64,000 nt of DNA, from NCBI GenBank assembly GCA_024734495.1, contig JALMQS010000068.1, positions 2,837,501 through 2,901,500 on the forward strand, given 5' to 3'. The number at the start of each line of letters is the position of its first letter. Within the stretch, counting starts at the first letter, position 1. The position numbers and the translations under genes are program-made. Shown here in pieces: positions 46,701 through 58,027 of this stretch. This stretch comes from Forficula auricularia (lineage: Eukaryota; Arthropoda; Insecta; Dermaptera; Forficulidae). The notes beneath the pieces are model-generated. The model made no database searches. It had not been told where the DNA came from and saw only the letters and a list, made by a program, of their open reading frames with translations.

Positions 46701-47570
46701 CCAAAAAATTGAGGGAGTTCTTAAAAAATTAAAATGATAAAATTTTGAAACTAAAAACCAATTTTGGAATTTACTATATAAAGGGCATATCTTTAGAAAT
46801 AATGTTATTATTGAGAAACTCTTTCAAATTGGACAAAAGTTCATTTGGATTTGCTTACTTACTATAAATCCAAAAACTATAGAGTTAAAGTGTGGACATT
46901 CTGTAAAACAATCCCATGTTAATGTTATCAAAGAAAACTCGAATTACACAATTATTAATGTACAATTTCTTGATTCAATGAATTTAATTTGAAAAAAATT
47001 ATTTTTAATCCCAATTTCTATATGGAGATTTCAATGCACTATCAATTTAAAATTACAAATAACTTTTTAAAAAAAAACTTTAAATAAACTGAAATACATT
47101 TTTTATATATATTTAAATGTTATTTCTAGTTATAGACCATGATGTATGATGTCGTAAGTATTGATTATATACTATTTTTTACTTTTAATAATTTGGCCTT
47201 TTTTTTAATTTTGGATTGTTAAATATTGTTTTAGTTTTTCTTTAGTAATAGACATGAAGGATGAAAAAAAATGTTCCCATGAAACCTCCTTTAACGACAC
47301 TGATTAAAGGAAAATTAATATTCGGTTTTACAAAATGAGAATAAAGGTGATGTGTCTGAGCGTGTGTGAGTGACTGTTTCACCCAAGGCGAATCGTGTTT
47401 CTAGATGCATGGGGAGTGTTCTAGCCAAAACGTCTGTGTTCACCATTCCGCTTATTAGCTCTCTAAACGCTTTAAAACTAAAATGAAATCCTGGACTAAA
47501 ACAAATCAAATAAATAAAATGAATTAATGAATGTATTGAGTAATGATAATTGATAATAATTAAATTAATA
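46701..47570. other. Gene-free stretch
   Basis: No coding frame or repeat relation was recognised. Confidence 0.3.
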
Positions 47571-47666
47571 AAAAATCAAATTTTTTATTTATTTATATTT
47601 AAATGTATTTTTCATACATATATATTACAATATTTACAAATCTTAATACTAAAGTTATAATATTTC

Positions 47667-48765
47667 TCAATAGAAATGTTCAACTGTCCCTCTCACTTGG
47701 TTCTTAAATTGAATCAGACTTGATGCATTTCTCACTACAGCTGGTAAAGAATTAAATTCATAAGAATTTTGCTGGCTTGGTTTGTACTGGATACATTAAT
47801 TTTTTATTGTTTAGGATAAATAAATTGAATTGCTTCTTTCCAGTAATTTATGAATGAAATTTCATTCGGACTTCATTATAAAGAGATGTAAATAATTGTA
47901 TATACTCGCATGGTATCTCATTTTGAATTTGTATGTATATATATATATATATATAGTATATGTGTGTGTTGTGTGATCGAGCCTTTATCAATGTTCTGTA
48001 CAAACTGATGGGGTCGGCACATTGGTGGGGGCGTGGTTTCCACTGAGGAAGAGATGCCGAGAGCGCTCTCGAAATATTTGGATTAACCATTTGAATAACA
48101 AAATAAATTACTGGAAAAAAGCAATTCAATTTATTTATCCTAAACAATAAAAAAGAATTAAATTCCTCAAGTCCTCTAAAATATAATGAATTTGGTGTGG
48201 CCTGTTTCCTCGCCCTCTCAATAAATATACCGTCTCTAATTCGCGTCTCATGATCATGGATCTCGTTGACCAATGTGAAATTCAGATAGGCTGGCAGCTG
48301 CCTATGATATAATTTATATACAAAACACATTGTCTGTAAAAATAAGAATTGTTTCACATTCATAAGTCCTAAACATTCCAGCATACTACTTATTGATGTA
48401 TATCTGTCACATTTTAAAATAAATCTCATGCATCTATTTTGTAAGAGTTGCAGCTTATCAATATTCTCCTGAGTACTAAAATATAATATTGTAGAACAGT
48501 AAGAGAAACTAGGACTAATTATAGTTCTATACACCTTAATTCTAGTGTTCATATTCAAATTATTACTAGCTCTACCAAAGTATTGCACTTTTCTGTTTAC
48601 ATTCTTCAAGAGCTCACTATGATGACTCTTAAAGTTCAACTTCGAGTCAATCACTACTCCGAGGTATTTAAATAAATCCACATATTCCAAATTAACACAT
48701 TTCAATGCATCAAATACAATGCTGATCTTGTCGACAATAATTTGGACAATAATTTTTAAAATAAA
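47667..48765 (-). pseudogene. Non-LTR retrotransposon reverse transcriptase C-terminus, split by a foldback insertion
   Basis: Minus-strand reading contains FKYLGVVIDSKLNFKSH, the segment that follows the polymerase palm in Jockey/RTE-like LINE proteins, then YRTIISPSFSYCSTILYF, LQLLQNRCMRFIL, FVYKLYHRQLPAYL and RGLEEFNS. There the frame runs into inserted DNA (47760-48151). On the far side the LINE frame resumes with LPAVVRNASSLIQFKN and ends VEHFY at a TGA (47667-47669). The order and wording are typical of the LINE C-terminal domain. The polymerase catalytic YxDD region and the endonuclease are not here, so it is 5'-truncated. A/T-rich 3' sequence with TAAA-type repeats extends to about 47575. 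The first part stays open without stops, so the copy is fairly young, apart from the insertion. Confidence 0.85.
47760..48151. mobile_element. Foldback element inserted in the LINE, 14-bp target duplication
   Basis: Exact AAAGAATTAAATTC on both sides (47746-47759, 48152-48165). Arms are inverted: TTGTTTAGGATAAATAAATT near 47808 and its complement near 48125-48145. The right part holds the core CTGAGGA-A-GAGA...TCTC-GAAAT (48043-48075). An (AT)n/(GT)n tract lies at 47938-47970. The arm sequence resembles the repeat near 2461. Confidence 0.85.
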
Positions 48766-49051
48766 TTGATTACACCAAATGACTAAAATTTGGAAAACAA
48801 AATAGTAAAGATGGGTTTTTCTGATCTGAAAATAAAATTTTGAATTGTATCAATGGTGCTATGTTATTTACATCTAAAAAATTAAAGGTGTCCATATTTA
48901 TATATTTATAAGAAATAAATTAAAGTTCTTGACTTCTGCATAAAATAATTTGTTTATTATCTTCAGTCTAAACTTGTCTAATGTCTAATAAGAAATTTTT
49001 TGATTAAGCTCGAGAACATACACAAGCATAATATAAAATTGTCTTTTTCAC
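48766..49051. other. Short gene-free stretch
   Basis: Nothing recognised. Confidence 0.3.
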
Positions 49052-49063
49052 ATTAAGGAGTAG

Positions 49064-49479
49064 TTATTTTGATTATTTATGTCCATCGATTAAATTAATA
49101 AGTTGTTGTAGGAAATAAGGACAATAGCTTATGCAAATAATTTTTATTTTATGCCAACGTTTCGTCAACTTTGTTGACTTCCTCAATGCTGAAACAAATA
49201 AACTTCTTTGCATATTTGTCATTTTATCAATATTCATTCTTAGCAAACACATAAGGCCAGTCAGCCAGTGAATACTGGCCTTATATGTTTGCTAAGAATG
49301 AATATTAATAAAATGATAAATATGCAAAGAAGTTAATTTGTTTTAGCTTGAGGAAGTCAACAAAGTTGACGAAACTTTGGCGAAAAATAAAAATTATTTC
49401 GATAAGCTATATAAAATTAAAACAGTATAGATAAGTAATCAATCTCTAGATGACCTTATTTCCCTACAACAACTTTTTA
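49064..49479. mobile_element. Palindromic retroelement-like repeat with a 12-bp target duplication
   Basis: The exact direct repeat ATTAAGGAGTAG borders it (49052-49063, 49480-49491). Arms starting AGTTGTTGTAGGAAATAAGG are inverted at the right. Each arm has a core with perfect GTCAAC-AAA-GTTGAC hairpin between TTGAGGA-A and GAAAC (minus 49159-49186, plus 49348-49375). The non-inverted tail is on the left, so the element points to the minus strand. Confidence 0.75.
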
Positions 49480-49491
49480 ATTAAGGAGTAG

Positions 49492-50619
49492 GTATGTCTG
49501 AAAATTTATTTTCTCCATTGGTATAAATTTAAAACAGTATAAAAAAGTAATATACTTAGTTTGAGATTGAAATTCATAAGGAAAGTTGATTTAATCAATC
49601 TCTAGATGACCTTATCAACCATACATAGCCAATGCAGGGTAATCCAGAGTCCCTTATTGATATTTGAACTAAAAGAACGTATTTATTCAGAGTATCAGTA
49701 GATTGTAAAGAGTGTAAGTATATGTTTGAATATAATTATTGCATTATAATTTAACAATAGTGGAAATTCTGACGATAAAAATTAATCGTTTTTCAAAACA
49801 GCTCTCACTCATCTTGGGCATTTCAGATTTAGAAAAGAGCATGGTTGATTGAGATTCACTGATTTTCAAAATTTAACATTAAATCATCGAAGAAATTTAA
49901 ATAAATATTCCGTTGGGCAGACTATTTTTTAAAAATTTCCATTTCTTCTGTATACTTCAGACGTTCATTGTAGTATAACGCGAACTTGTTTGCTCAACAA
50001 AAAAATTTTTCGTGGAGCTAATTCCAAAATATGTAGTTCATACCTTCTGCACAGACGAAGTGGAAAATGGTACCTACTAAGAGCATTAGAACATATCCCA
50101 AAAGATTCAGAACACATTCAAGATTAGATCCGCGAAAGTAGCTAATGTAAATTATAGCAAGAGTGAAATTTGATTCTTTTAATTGAAAGCTATAACTTAT
50201 TATATACTATTATTTTTGATAATGATTAAATTAAACTATTTATTATTATCTTCACAAAAAATGTTCTGTAGATTTATTGAATGACTGTTTTTCAAATGTT
50301 ATCAAAAATTTTATTAGAATTAAGTAAAATTGATAATGAATTAAATTCAAAGCTGTATTTATTTAGATTATTATCAAGAGAATAAATAAATTATTGTTGA
50401 CATATTTAAATCAACAAAGATGTATGTGGAATGCTAATAAGTCAATATGGTGAAACTAATATTTGTATTTTTTTAGAATCTGAAGAAATTTGTTTTAGAT
50501 TTGGTCCTGGTTTTTTTTTCACTTGACCAATTCAATAAGTTGAAGTTGAAAAAAGTACTCAAGGGCCGAGTAGAAGAATTTTTGTTTAGGCTATTTTCAG
50601 AAAAAGGACTCATAGCTCC
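49492..50619. other. Gene-free stretch
   Basis: A/T-rich DNA with no supported frame. CTCTAGATGACCTTAT occurs near 49444 and again near 49602, a small local duplication. Confidence 0.35.
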
Positions 50620-50975
50620 TACATAATCTGTGATTAATGATCAATTTTTTTGTCTCCCTCGAATCTTTCTTTAAACAATTTATTCAGAATTTTTCTATTT
50701 TCTTCATTATAATTAATTTTCTGGATTTTAATAGATACTACATTGGTGTTTGTTCTGACGAGATAAAATCAATAATTTTCCTAGAGCCTCATTTGCACAA
50801 AACTCGCGATTTCAAACATCAACACCCCTTGGTAATGATACAAATCGAAAAACTCCTTCACCAATCCGTTTATCCCTATGAGTGGAACTTTTTTCCGACT
50901 TTCTTCTTTCCCACGACGTATTTTTTTTTTAATCCGATCAAATGGAAGATCTCTCAAAATGCGCATTCACAAGCA
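50620..50975 (+). pseudogene. LINE reverse transcriptase C-terminal fragment, frameshifted
   Basis: RYYIGVCSDEIKSII (about 50728-50775) closely parallels RYYHGFCLDEIKSII of the LINE fragment at 38137-38830, followed by HKTRDFKHQHPL. A shift of frame gives NSFTNPFIPM where the other copy has NAFANSFIPM. FFPTTY then matches VFPATY. The order is the same as in the LINE C-terminal domain. Upstream, SVINDQ may correspond to RLIGDP. The 146-residue frame over this region is therefore debris and not a host gene. Confidence 0.75.
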
Positions 50976-51957
50976 TCTTCGACTCCAACTGAAGCCCTAA
51001 AATTTCTTACTCTTCTTTTAGTAATATCTCGATGTAACAGACTTGGGACTCGAAGCCGAAAGTTATATATAAACTAAATTTTTCCAAATTCGTATGTTGA
51101 AAAATTTGTTATATTTTACACCTATGTAAATTTTGTCTGTTAAATTCAGGTACTTAAATTGAAGCCAGCAAAATAAAGAGCTTACTATATATTCCAAAAC
51201 AATTAGAAAAAAATATTATACATAAAAAATAGAACATTTTTAACAAAAATCTCTGTCTTCCTTTCTTTTGTTTTACTTTTTCATATTGATTATTATTATT
51301 CATAGCACCTTTTAGATTTTGATTATTTTTTCTCATGAATTTTCATTATCATTTTTGAAGAGAAATTTATATCAGTTGCGAGTGACAGGTAGGGCGATAT
51401 TTGAACAATTTTCCCTGCGATGCATTCTAATGGTGTTATTTTATTTACTTCATTTGCTTTTTAAAAGTTCGCCTCTGAGAAATCCCCAATTCCAATTACC
51501 ATTGAATTCCTTTACTTCTAACTGGACAAAAACACTTCCCATCCCCCTTCGCACCCCCTTCTCTTCCTTTGAATCAAACACTTGATCGTATTAGTATGTT
51601 AAGGTGCACTTGGAAATGTTTCCAAATTTTCAAAAAGAATTTTCTTAATTACGAATTGTGTTACAAACAAAAACGAAAGGAAAGAAAGAAGAGAGAAAAA
51701 TCTTGGTCATTAACACGAGACTCCCTCTAATTAATGGATTTGGGAAATGGATCCTCCATCCATTCAGGGAATTGAAGTTTCTTTAAAAATTCAAAAAGGT
51801 TGTCTGTCGTGGATTCGAAAAGGAATGATCACAAATAAAATCCAATGTTAGTTGTTTTCTTCATTTCGTTATTTCAGTTTATTTATTTTACATGAATCAC
51901 AAATGAACTAAAGTATATAGAATCAACTCTTAGGATAAAATCCTGTGAAAGACCAAA
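50976..51957. other. Gene-free stretch
   Basis: A frame at 51319-51585 (88 residues) has no motif or codon bias that would support a gene. Confidence 0.3.
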
Positions 51958-52375
51958 AGGTGCCGTCCATAAATTACGTCACACAGTAAGGGGTGAGGGG
52001 GCATCTCAGATTTGTGACAAAATGTGATAGAGGGGCCCAGGGATCTTAAAAATTGTGATGTCACAAAAGTAAAATTAAAATTTTTTAAATATTTTCAATT
52101 ATTTATATTTTTTAGATTTCAGGTTATATAGTAATGATGAATAACGTGTTAAATTATATGAATAAAAACAAAGTTAAACTTAAAATATATGAAATCCTTT
52201 GATTGAATTTAATTTATAAAAAAATTCTACAATTATTAAATTATAGGGTATAAAAGTGATAGTATGACGTCACAATACAGGGGGGCTCAATGAAAATGTG
52301 ACAGAATGTGACACAGAGTTGGAGGGGGGGTCTAAAAACCTTGAAATTCGTGTGACATAATTTATGGACGGCCCT
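51958..52375. mobile_element. 418-bp MITE with GGCCGTCCATAAATTACGTC ends
   Basis: The left end GCCGTCCATAAATTACGTCA is inverted at the right (TGACATAATTTATGGACGGC). Inside each end are G-rich blocks and GTGACAnAATGTGA words in inverted order. There is no coding sequence. The target duplication is ambiguous (A-rich). Confidence 0.75.
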
Positions 52376-52935
52376 AAACAACTAAACTGCTCTTAGAGAA
52401 ACATTACTTAAAAAATAAAATTATTTTGGGTTATAATTACTGTGTGGTAATTTCAAAAACTAATAAATTGAAAAAATATTAGAAATCTGTTCGTTTCGAC
52501 ATCTTTCTTAAACTTTTACTAGTTGGAACTATCAACTTACAAATCAGATAACAATAAGGCTGTTATCAAAACACATCATTTGATCATTAACTTTTTGACT
52601 CGTTACATTGACCGTCGGCTAAGAAGTCCAATGATGGTAGTGTAAAATTGGGAGCAATGCAATTTCATTTGAAACAGAAACATTTTGTATTCTCTTTCAA
52701 GAAATAATAAAATTTAATTTTTAATTTATAACAAAAGATTAAAATTATACAGAAAAGAATAAAAATTGAATAGATAACAAGTATAATTTAGATTATAAGT
52801 TCAAAAAATTCAACGTTGCTTGTATTAAAAAAAAAAAAAAAAATAAATTCATATGAAATGTACCGATCAAAAAATGAAATATCAGATCCTTTGGAAAATA
52901 TTATTTTAAAACTCTAACATACCATATGTTTATAT

Positions 52936-54141
52936 CAGTGGCTTTCGGTCCATGGATGATATGAATGCGGGGCATCCCTCAAATTCCAAAATGTCAAGAG
53001 TATTTTCATCCGTGTTATATTTAAAAATTTGTAAAATTTTAAAAACACTTTCAATAAATACTATACAACTAATTGATTTAAAGTTATATATCAAATTTAA
53101 AATTTACGGAGCTTTTACAAAGCAAATTTAAAGAATATGAAAAAATATTCCAGATTTACTATTTTAATCACTTCAGCTATCTTGAGGAAAATTCATTGAT
53201 TTTATGAGGTTAAAAAAGGGAATTAATTTACATGTGTTCGTCAGATATTTGGGCAAAAGTATTTGCTTTAATCAAATCCAAATGAATATTTCTCTCTCTA
53301 TAACGAGAGTATTGTTTTGGTCCGAGTGCAAAAGGGCATTCCAACAATAATAGAAATTAAGAAATTATTCTCAAAAAGTCTGAATCAGGATTGAACTTAT
53401 ATTTTTCATCCTTAGCTCTAAAGAAAAAGTGATAGTTCTATCCGCGCCCTGTATAGTTATTTTCATTCATCAGATTCTAATGAAAGAATAGCTCACCCCC
53501 ACATCAAATAATAAAAAAGTCAAGTCTCGGTACTCTAGAGTTCCGCGGGTATTGATTAATAAAATTAAAAAAAAATTCTTTATTTTGTGGCTATACTATA
53601 ACATCCTCTTAAAACTTCACTAGAATAATTAAAAAAATATTTTCTGCCTTTTGAACCAGATATTGCATAATCTAATCAGTAGGTACTATGTATTGATACA
53701 AAAGAACTTTTTGACTTTCCGTTCTTGGGTTATCGTAGTTATTGGAATTCAGACACACTAAGAGAAAAAAATCATGGTCGAAAAATATTTTTCTCCGCGT
53801 TTCAGACATTTTAAATCACAAATTGGAAAATATTTATTTTTATGCGTGATTTAATTCATTTAATTTGCATTATGCCTTCTACGAGCGTGTCAGTCAGTTT
53901 TACACTATGAAACGAATTGAAACATCACCAGAAGAAGCTGAAGTGAATATAGATTATCCGCTCTGTTAAATATCAATTGATAAAAAATCTAATGTTAAAT
54001 TTGAAAAATAACAAAAAATTCTATGATGCATTTATCGAAAAATTTTGCAAAAAGGAGTGAAGAATAAAATAAAATTTAAAAAAAATGGAGGTCCATTTTT
54101 TGGACTGCATCCCCTGGTTGAAAAATCACCGCATGCCACTG
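52936..54141. mobile_element. 1.2-kb non-autonomous hAT element
   Basis: Short inverted ends CAGTGGC/GCCACTG are bordered by exact 8-bp copies GTTTATAT (52928-52935, 54142-54149). Just inside are GGGGCATCCCTC and GCATCCCCTGGTTG, inverted-like. I found no transposase motif in six frames by eye, so it is probably a deletion derivative or fully decayed. Confidence 0.8.
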
Positions 54142-54156
54142 GTTTATATATTAACG

Positions 54157-54740
54157 AAAAATATTTTTATAGTATAGAGCTTTTAAATCAAATTTTTTCT
54201 TGATTTAACCGATCATAAAAAATTTGATTATTATTTCTGATAAAATATAATTAGTATTAAATAATAAGTATTTTTCCAGGGGATTTGAATGCATTACAGT
54301 AGTTAATATATTTTTCAATCCTATATTAAACAAACTTCTCTTGGGCCTACTGAACTATATTTCTCTTCTGAGAAATTCTTACGCTAGAGTCTCTGAAAAT
54401 CTCTTATTTTTCTTATTTCTATAAGTATTATTTGCTAATGAAAAGTTAGAAAAATATTTTTATAACTATAATGCTTTTTACTGGAATTTTTTCTTGATTT
54501 GGTCTATCATAAAAAATATAATGATTGTTTTTGATAAAATATAATATCTATTTTAAAAAATTAATATTTTTCCAGGGGATTTGAATGCACTACAGTAGTT
54601 GAGATATTTTTCAACTTTCTTGACGTCTACTGAATTGAATTTCTATTGTAAGATATTCTTTGGTTAGTGTCACTAAAAATCCTCTTATTTTTCTTATTTC
54701 TATATGTATTATTTACTAACGAAAATTTTGAATAGTAGTG
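54157..54740 (+). repeat. Tandem direct repeat, two units of ~293 bp
   Basis: Unit 1 starts AAAAATATTTTTATAGTATAG near 54157, unit 2 AAAAATATTTTTATAACTAT near 54450. Shared words in order: TTTTTTCTTGATTT, TTTTTCCAGGGGATTTGAAT, TACAGTAGTT, CTCTTATTTTTCTTATTTC. Diverged, non-coding. Confidence 0.75.
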
Positions 54741-55698
54741 AAAGTAGCTTGCAAAATTAGTTGTTTCGAAAGCAGATGTTAGAAATAACACATCGCTTTG
54801 TTAATAAATATTTATGATAATAACAACGTAACTCACGTATATATGGAGCTCCTAAAAAAAAAAGTATGGGTAGATACAATTAAACACTTTGATGTTTTTT
54901 CCATCACTAGACTAGACAATATAAATATTTTGTAGGGCCGAAAAACTAGAGGTGCCCACAGGTGGGTGGGGGGGGGTTAAGACGCAGAGTTTGTCATTGA
55001 TTTTTTTTGGGGGGGAGGGGGCTTGAAAATTGTTGCATTTCATGCTATAAATAAAAAGGGTCATCTTATAACTTCAACAAAAAGTAATAAAAAAGCTCTT
55101 CTAATTCTTTAGAAGTGAATAAAATAGGATTTCTTTTGATGAAATTGGGGGAGGGGAGGGGGGGGGCACCCCTGCGAAAAACAAATTTAAAAATATAGTT
55201 TTTGAATCTAATAATAATACTATATATCATTTGAATTAAATAAACAAATAAACGATTTAATTTTAATATGAATTATTTATTTACTATAATATATTATTTA
55301 TAAATTCAAATTGTATGTAATTATTTAATAAATTTCAAAATAGTCCTTGAAAAGAATTTTAAAAGATGAATATTTATTTATTTAAAAAGGATATAAATAA
55401 ATGAAAATAAAAGTAAACAAAATGAATTTTCATAACGTAACGGTGCAACAAAAACTTTTATGTAAGTGATCCATGATATATTTAATTAAGACTTTTTTAA
55501 GTTATAAAAATTCTATTATGTGAATTGAAAATGGATTTATTCAAGTAATGCTTCTCTCAGAAGGAAAAATACTTTCAGCTGAATTATGTATATGCAAAAT
55601 GATTAGTCTTCAGGCTGGAATTTTCGTATTTAAACATCTTTTATTGAAAGGGTAAATAATTTATATATAATTTTTAACTGAAATAAAAAAAATAATCT
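54741..55698. other. Gene-free stretch with G-rich tracts
   Basis: Several G runs at about 54962-55020 and 55147-55167 resemble those at DNA-transposon ends in this window, but I could not pair any inverted ends. Confidence 0.3.
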
Positions 55699-56390
55699 GA
55701 TGTGTTCTGATGTGGCCATCCACTTGACTTTACCATACAACCTGGCCCCTCACTTATATTTAATATTTAATAAAATTATTTATAATCATGTAGGGGGGGG
55801 TTAGTTTTTGCATTTTTAGATTACTATGTGCACACTGATTATGTATACAAAATTTGGTTGAGTTTGGTACAAGAGCCTATATTTTCATTTTTTGTGCGGT
55901 TAGTTTTTGCATTTTTAGACTTCTGGGGTCCCACTGATTATGTATACAAAATTTGGATGCGTTCGCTCGAACGGCCTAGATTTTTAATTTTTAACCCCCC
56001 TCCACCCCCTTAATTTTGGGTCGAATTCACCAAAATCTAATCAGCTCTTAATCTCAATGAACCAACACTACGTGTGAAATTTGGTTTCGATATTCACACT
56101 AGTGTTTGAGCTAGCTCGTCCACAAAAATTTGGTAACGCACAGACTAAAGGACAGACAACCGGACAGACTAACTACCTAACGGACATTTTGACAAAACAA
56201 TTATTATCTCGAAAAATATGATTTTTTCAAAGTTTACTTATTAGAGCTTTCTGTAGAACAATAATGTCATGGTTTCACTTATTTTTAATCAAAATAGTCT
56301 CAGCGTTTTTGAGATATTTCGAAAAAAAGAATGGAAAAAACCACTTTTTCATACACGATTATGGTATAAGGTATGTATGGTAAAGTAAAA
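55699..56390 (-). repeat. ~700-bp ACTTTACCATAC family, copy 3
   Basis: Reverse orientation relative to the copies at 27546 and 40213. It shows both inverted tips best: GACTTTACCATAC on the left and GTATGGTAAAGT on the right. TTTGTATACATAATCAGTG occurs in it twice. Confidence 0.75.
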
Positions 56391-56623
56391 TGTGAAAGGA
56401 ATCTTCAGATTTAAAAACATATGGCAAGAGTGCTGCCTATCTCTTGGGAATCGAACGGATCTGAATAGCTTTTTAGCGTTCGATTCTTGAGAAGGCTACT
56501 AAACTGAAATACACTCTAAATACTCTAAATTAACTAATAAAATATTTGATTAAAAAATTTTCAATATAATTTGATATTTACTTATTACTTATTGGCAACT
56601 ATTGAAATAATAATTTATTAAAC

Positions 56624-58019
56624 CAGGGCTGTCCAACCCAGTGGCTCGGAGGCCGAATGCGGTCCAGCACTGCAATGAGTGTGGCTCCACATAAAATCAT
56701 AATCTTCCTTAAAACATTGAGATTTATATGTAGATATATAATTATTACCTTTTTCGAAATATGAATGTAATTTGTACAATACATTGAAGCTTTTTTCAAG
56801 AATAAAATTCACTAAAAGCAAAACTATAAAGCTCAACTATATAAGTAAAAAAAAAAAATATGTTTCGAATATTTAAAAAATTTTCTTCTTACGTTTTCAT
56901 TTTCTAAAATATTTATTATTTCAGTAATTTATATGCTACGACACTAACCAAGTCTATAGTTAGGTATATCATTCTAGTACAAGGAGACAAGGAATTGGGG
57001 TTTTCTAGAACAATCACAATTAATTGATAATTTCTCTCCTGGACTAAAACTTGTCAAGACTTGTCTTTTAGATCTTTTCACGTTCTTACATGTCAATAGA
57101 TAATGGATATTCAGGGATTATTATATCCCTGACCCTTTTAAAAAATAAATTATCCTCCTTCCCATTCGATTTATACGAGGGCTGTCCAACCCGTGGCCCA
57201 ATATAAAGTCATAAAATTCCTTAAAATTTTGAGATTTATATGTAGATACTGGAAAACTCACAACAATTTGGCCTAGTAATTTTTTTTTTCTCTCTAAAAT
57301 AAGAAATCTGAAAATCTACTGTGAAGTTTTCGAAAAATAAAAGTGCTAATTTTATATTTTGAATCTGGAACTAGATTTCAAGATTTGAAAAATAATACAT
57401 CATTTTGGTCAATTTTCGACTTCATTTTCATTTTTCCATTTTTTATCTACTTTATTTTTTTGGAAATATACGTAGGCGTAAATATTTTTATCTTAATTCC
57501 CGGTGGTACTGAGGATTCTTTTAGGGGTAAATAAAGGGCTTATTTTTCAGCAGATTTTTTAAATTAATTTAAATGGTGGTTTTTAACTAATCCAGATATT
57601 TTTCCTTAGGAATAAATTTACTACTTGCAAACTTTCTGATTTAATGTTCTAAAACAACAATTAGATACTGATCTGAGAGAATAATTGAATATTCTCGCTT
57701 TTATTAGAATTTTATATTAATTATCTAGCCAGGAAAAAAATGAACAAATACTAATACATAATATTACTTTTTGTAAGTATGTAGGTATTTATTTACATAT
57801 AGGTACGAGAAGCTATTTTCAGGTATAAAATTTACGAAAACTAAAACTAGAAGCTCACTGCGAGCTTAAAAAATAATAAAGTTCTTATTTCTACATTATT
57901 AACTATCTTTTTCGAATAACAAATATTAGGTAATAGAATTATAATATTTTATCCGCGGCCCGAGATAATTTTTTTTCTTCAAGTGTGGCCCGTGTAAGCC
58001 AAAAGATTGGACACCTCTT
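56624..58019. mobile_element. 1.4-kb non-autonomous hAT element, CAGGGCTGTCC family
   Basis: The left end CAGGGCTGTCCAACC and right end GATTGGACACCTCTT are inverted with some wear. The exact duplication TATTAAAC lies on both sides (56616-56623, 58020-58027). An internal GGGCTGTCCAACCCGTGGCC block at about 57179 suggests the element contains a second, partial left end. Fragments elsewhere: 1556-2440 and 29845-29930. No recognisable transposase. Confidence 0.8.
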
Positions 58020-58027
58020 TATTAAAC

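Noticed and set aside
50637..51077. The FLEPH-containing frame looked like the catalytic DPH region of an ATG4 autophagy protease.
   Set aside because: Its RYYIGVCSDEIKSII segment and the shifted NSFTNPFIPM match the LINE C-terminal fragment at 38137-38830 in the same order, so it is retrotransposon debris.
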